Shown: piece after piece, positions 14,272 to 14,483 of the stretch | Layout of the letters: the number at the start of each line of letters is the position of its first letter | How positions within the stretch are numbered: the stretch's first letter is position 1 | Source of the DNA: Clostridia bacterium | Lineage (GTDB): Bacteria; Bacillota_A; Clostridia; Oscillospirales; CAG-272 | NCBI GenBank assembly: GCA_017501175.1 | Contig: JAFVXK010000019.1 | Coordinates: 1-14,483, forward strand | Reading direction: 5' to 3' | DNA length: 14,483 bases | The notes under the pieces: generated by a model | What the model saw: only the letters and a program-made list of their open reading frames with translations | Told to the model about the DNA's origin: nothing | The model's database searches: none | Made by a program: the position numbers and the translations under genes

Positions 14272-14347
14272 GACATTTTGTCGCTCTTTCGCGACATTTT
14301 GTCTGTTGAAAGTTGACATTTTGTCTGTTGAAAGTGGACATTTTGTC
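14272..14347. repeat. Four GACATTTTGTC palindromes at 21/22/22-bp spacing
   Basis: Identical 11-mers at 14272-14282, 14293-14303, 14315-14325 and 14337-14347. Each is an inverted repeat, GACA-TTT-TGTC. The first two are further embedded in TGTCGC (14279-14284)...GCGACA (14291-14296). Start-to-start distances of 21, 22 and 22 bp put all four on nearly the same face of the helix. TGTTGAAAG follows copies 2 to 4 (14304, 14326, 14348) and recurs at 14368. The pattern suits an operator array or replication-type iterons; no cognate protein is in the window. Confidence 0.85.
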
Positions 14348-14410
14348 TGTTGAAAGCTGTTAGGAGCTGTTGAAAGCTGTTCAAAACTTTTTGGAGCAAA
14401 ATTCGTCCCT

Positions 14411-14483
14411 CACTTATCACTCATCACTCTTCCCTCCCCTACAACTCTTCACTTTTCACTTTTCACTCTTCACTCTTCACTCG
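14411..14483. repeat. Heptamer-phased tract at the right edge
   Basis: CACTTAT, CACTCAT, CACTCTT (14411-14431), then five units of ACTYTTC from 14444 to 14478 (ACTCTTC, ACTTTTC twice, ACTCTTC twice), and a cut sixth. It continues to the last base and probably beyond. No gene is seen in it. Confidence 0.8.

Larger units (their letters stand above)
13963..14483. other. Gene-free, repeat-rich right end
   Basis: About 520 bases with no credible coding sequence on either strand. From left to right it contains an imperfect hairpin (14033-14065), three and a half 26-27-bp tandem repeats (14073-14170), a TAATAATAA-rich stretch, four AT-rich direct repeats (14223-14266), four GACATTTTGTC palindromes at two-turn spacing (14272-14347) with TGTTGAAAG direct repeats between and after them, and a heptamer-phased CT/CA-rich tract running off the edge (14411-14483). 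No transposase, tRNA or attachment site is visible. Such stacked repeats would also explain why an assembly stops here. Confidence 0.8.

Noticed and set aside
14073..14347. CRISPR array
   Set aside because: The repeats are contiguous or have near-identical 10-bp spacers, and there are no unique spacers or cas genes.

Overview
**Organism.** The window reads as chromosomal DNA from a low-to-moderate GC member of the Clostridia (Bacillota), probably uncultivated. The markers are a T-box leader before valS, TrmK next to a Nif3/YqfO protein, a DUF1858 redox-disulfide protein, a PTS_EIIC_2-type membrane protein, a DUF3267 metalloprotease-like protein, and housekeeping promoters of the TTGACA/TATAAT type with 17-bp spacers. 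The content is mostly translation and tRNA/rRNA modification housekeeping. I found no phage, IS, CRISPR or defence genes.

**Layout, left to right.** (1) 1-1954, minus: 5' part of valS (ValRS) behind a complete T-box leader with a GUC specifier, a 14-bp terminator and a consensus promoter. The first ~61 bases are not valS: they read in another frame as a piece of SecA, so the left edge is a chimeric junction. (2) 1994-8658, minus: one long co-directional operon, queA - small Cys protein - rlmA-like - ruvX - PTS_EIIC_2 gene broken by an in-frame TGA - pncB - thiI, with tight spacing and one clear promoter before queA. (3) 8666-9547, plus: a lone dapA, ending at a bidirectional terminator shared with the convergent operon. 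(4) 9595-12058, minus: DUF1858 - trmK - Nif3/YqfO - DUF3267, with overlapping stops and starts. (5) 12079-13335, plus: prfB encoding RF2 in one uninterrupted frame, so without the programmed frameshift, then a terminator. (6) 13358-13962, minus: a SLOG-like nucleotide-binding protein with its own promoter. (7) 13963-14483: about 520 bases with no gene but rich in repeats.

**How the genes relate.** Much of the set acts on the translation apparatus. ValRS charges tRNA-Val. QueA, ThiI and TrmK modify tRNA, and the RlmA-like enzyme probably methylates 23S rRNA. RF2 ends translation at UGA and UAA. PncB (NAD salvage), DapA (lysine and diaminopimelate), RuvX and the EIIC protein are ordinary metabolic or maintenance neighbours.

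**Most worth a second look.** A ~124-bp structured intergenic repeat present twice (1531-1653 and 1994-2117) with a compensatory base change in its terminal stem. A right-end array of four GACATTTTGTC palindromes at 21/22/22-bp spacing beside AT-rich 12-bp repeats. The in-frame TGA at a probable Trp position in the EIIC gene. The valS/secA junction at the left edge.
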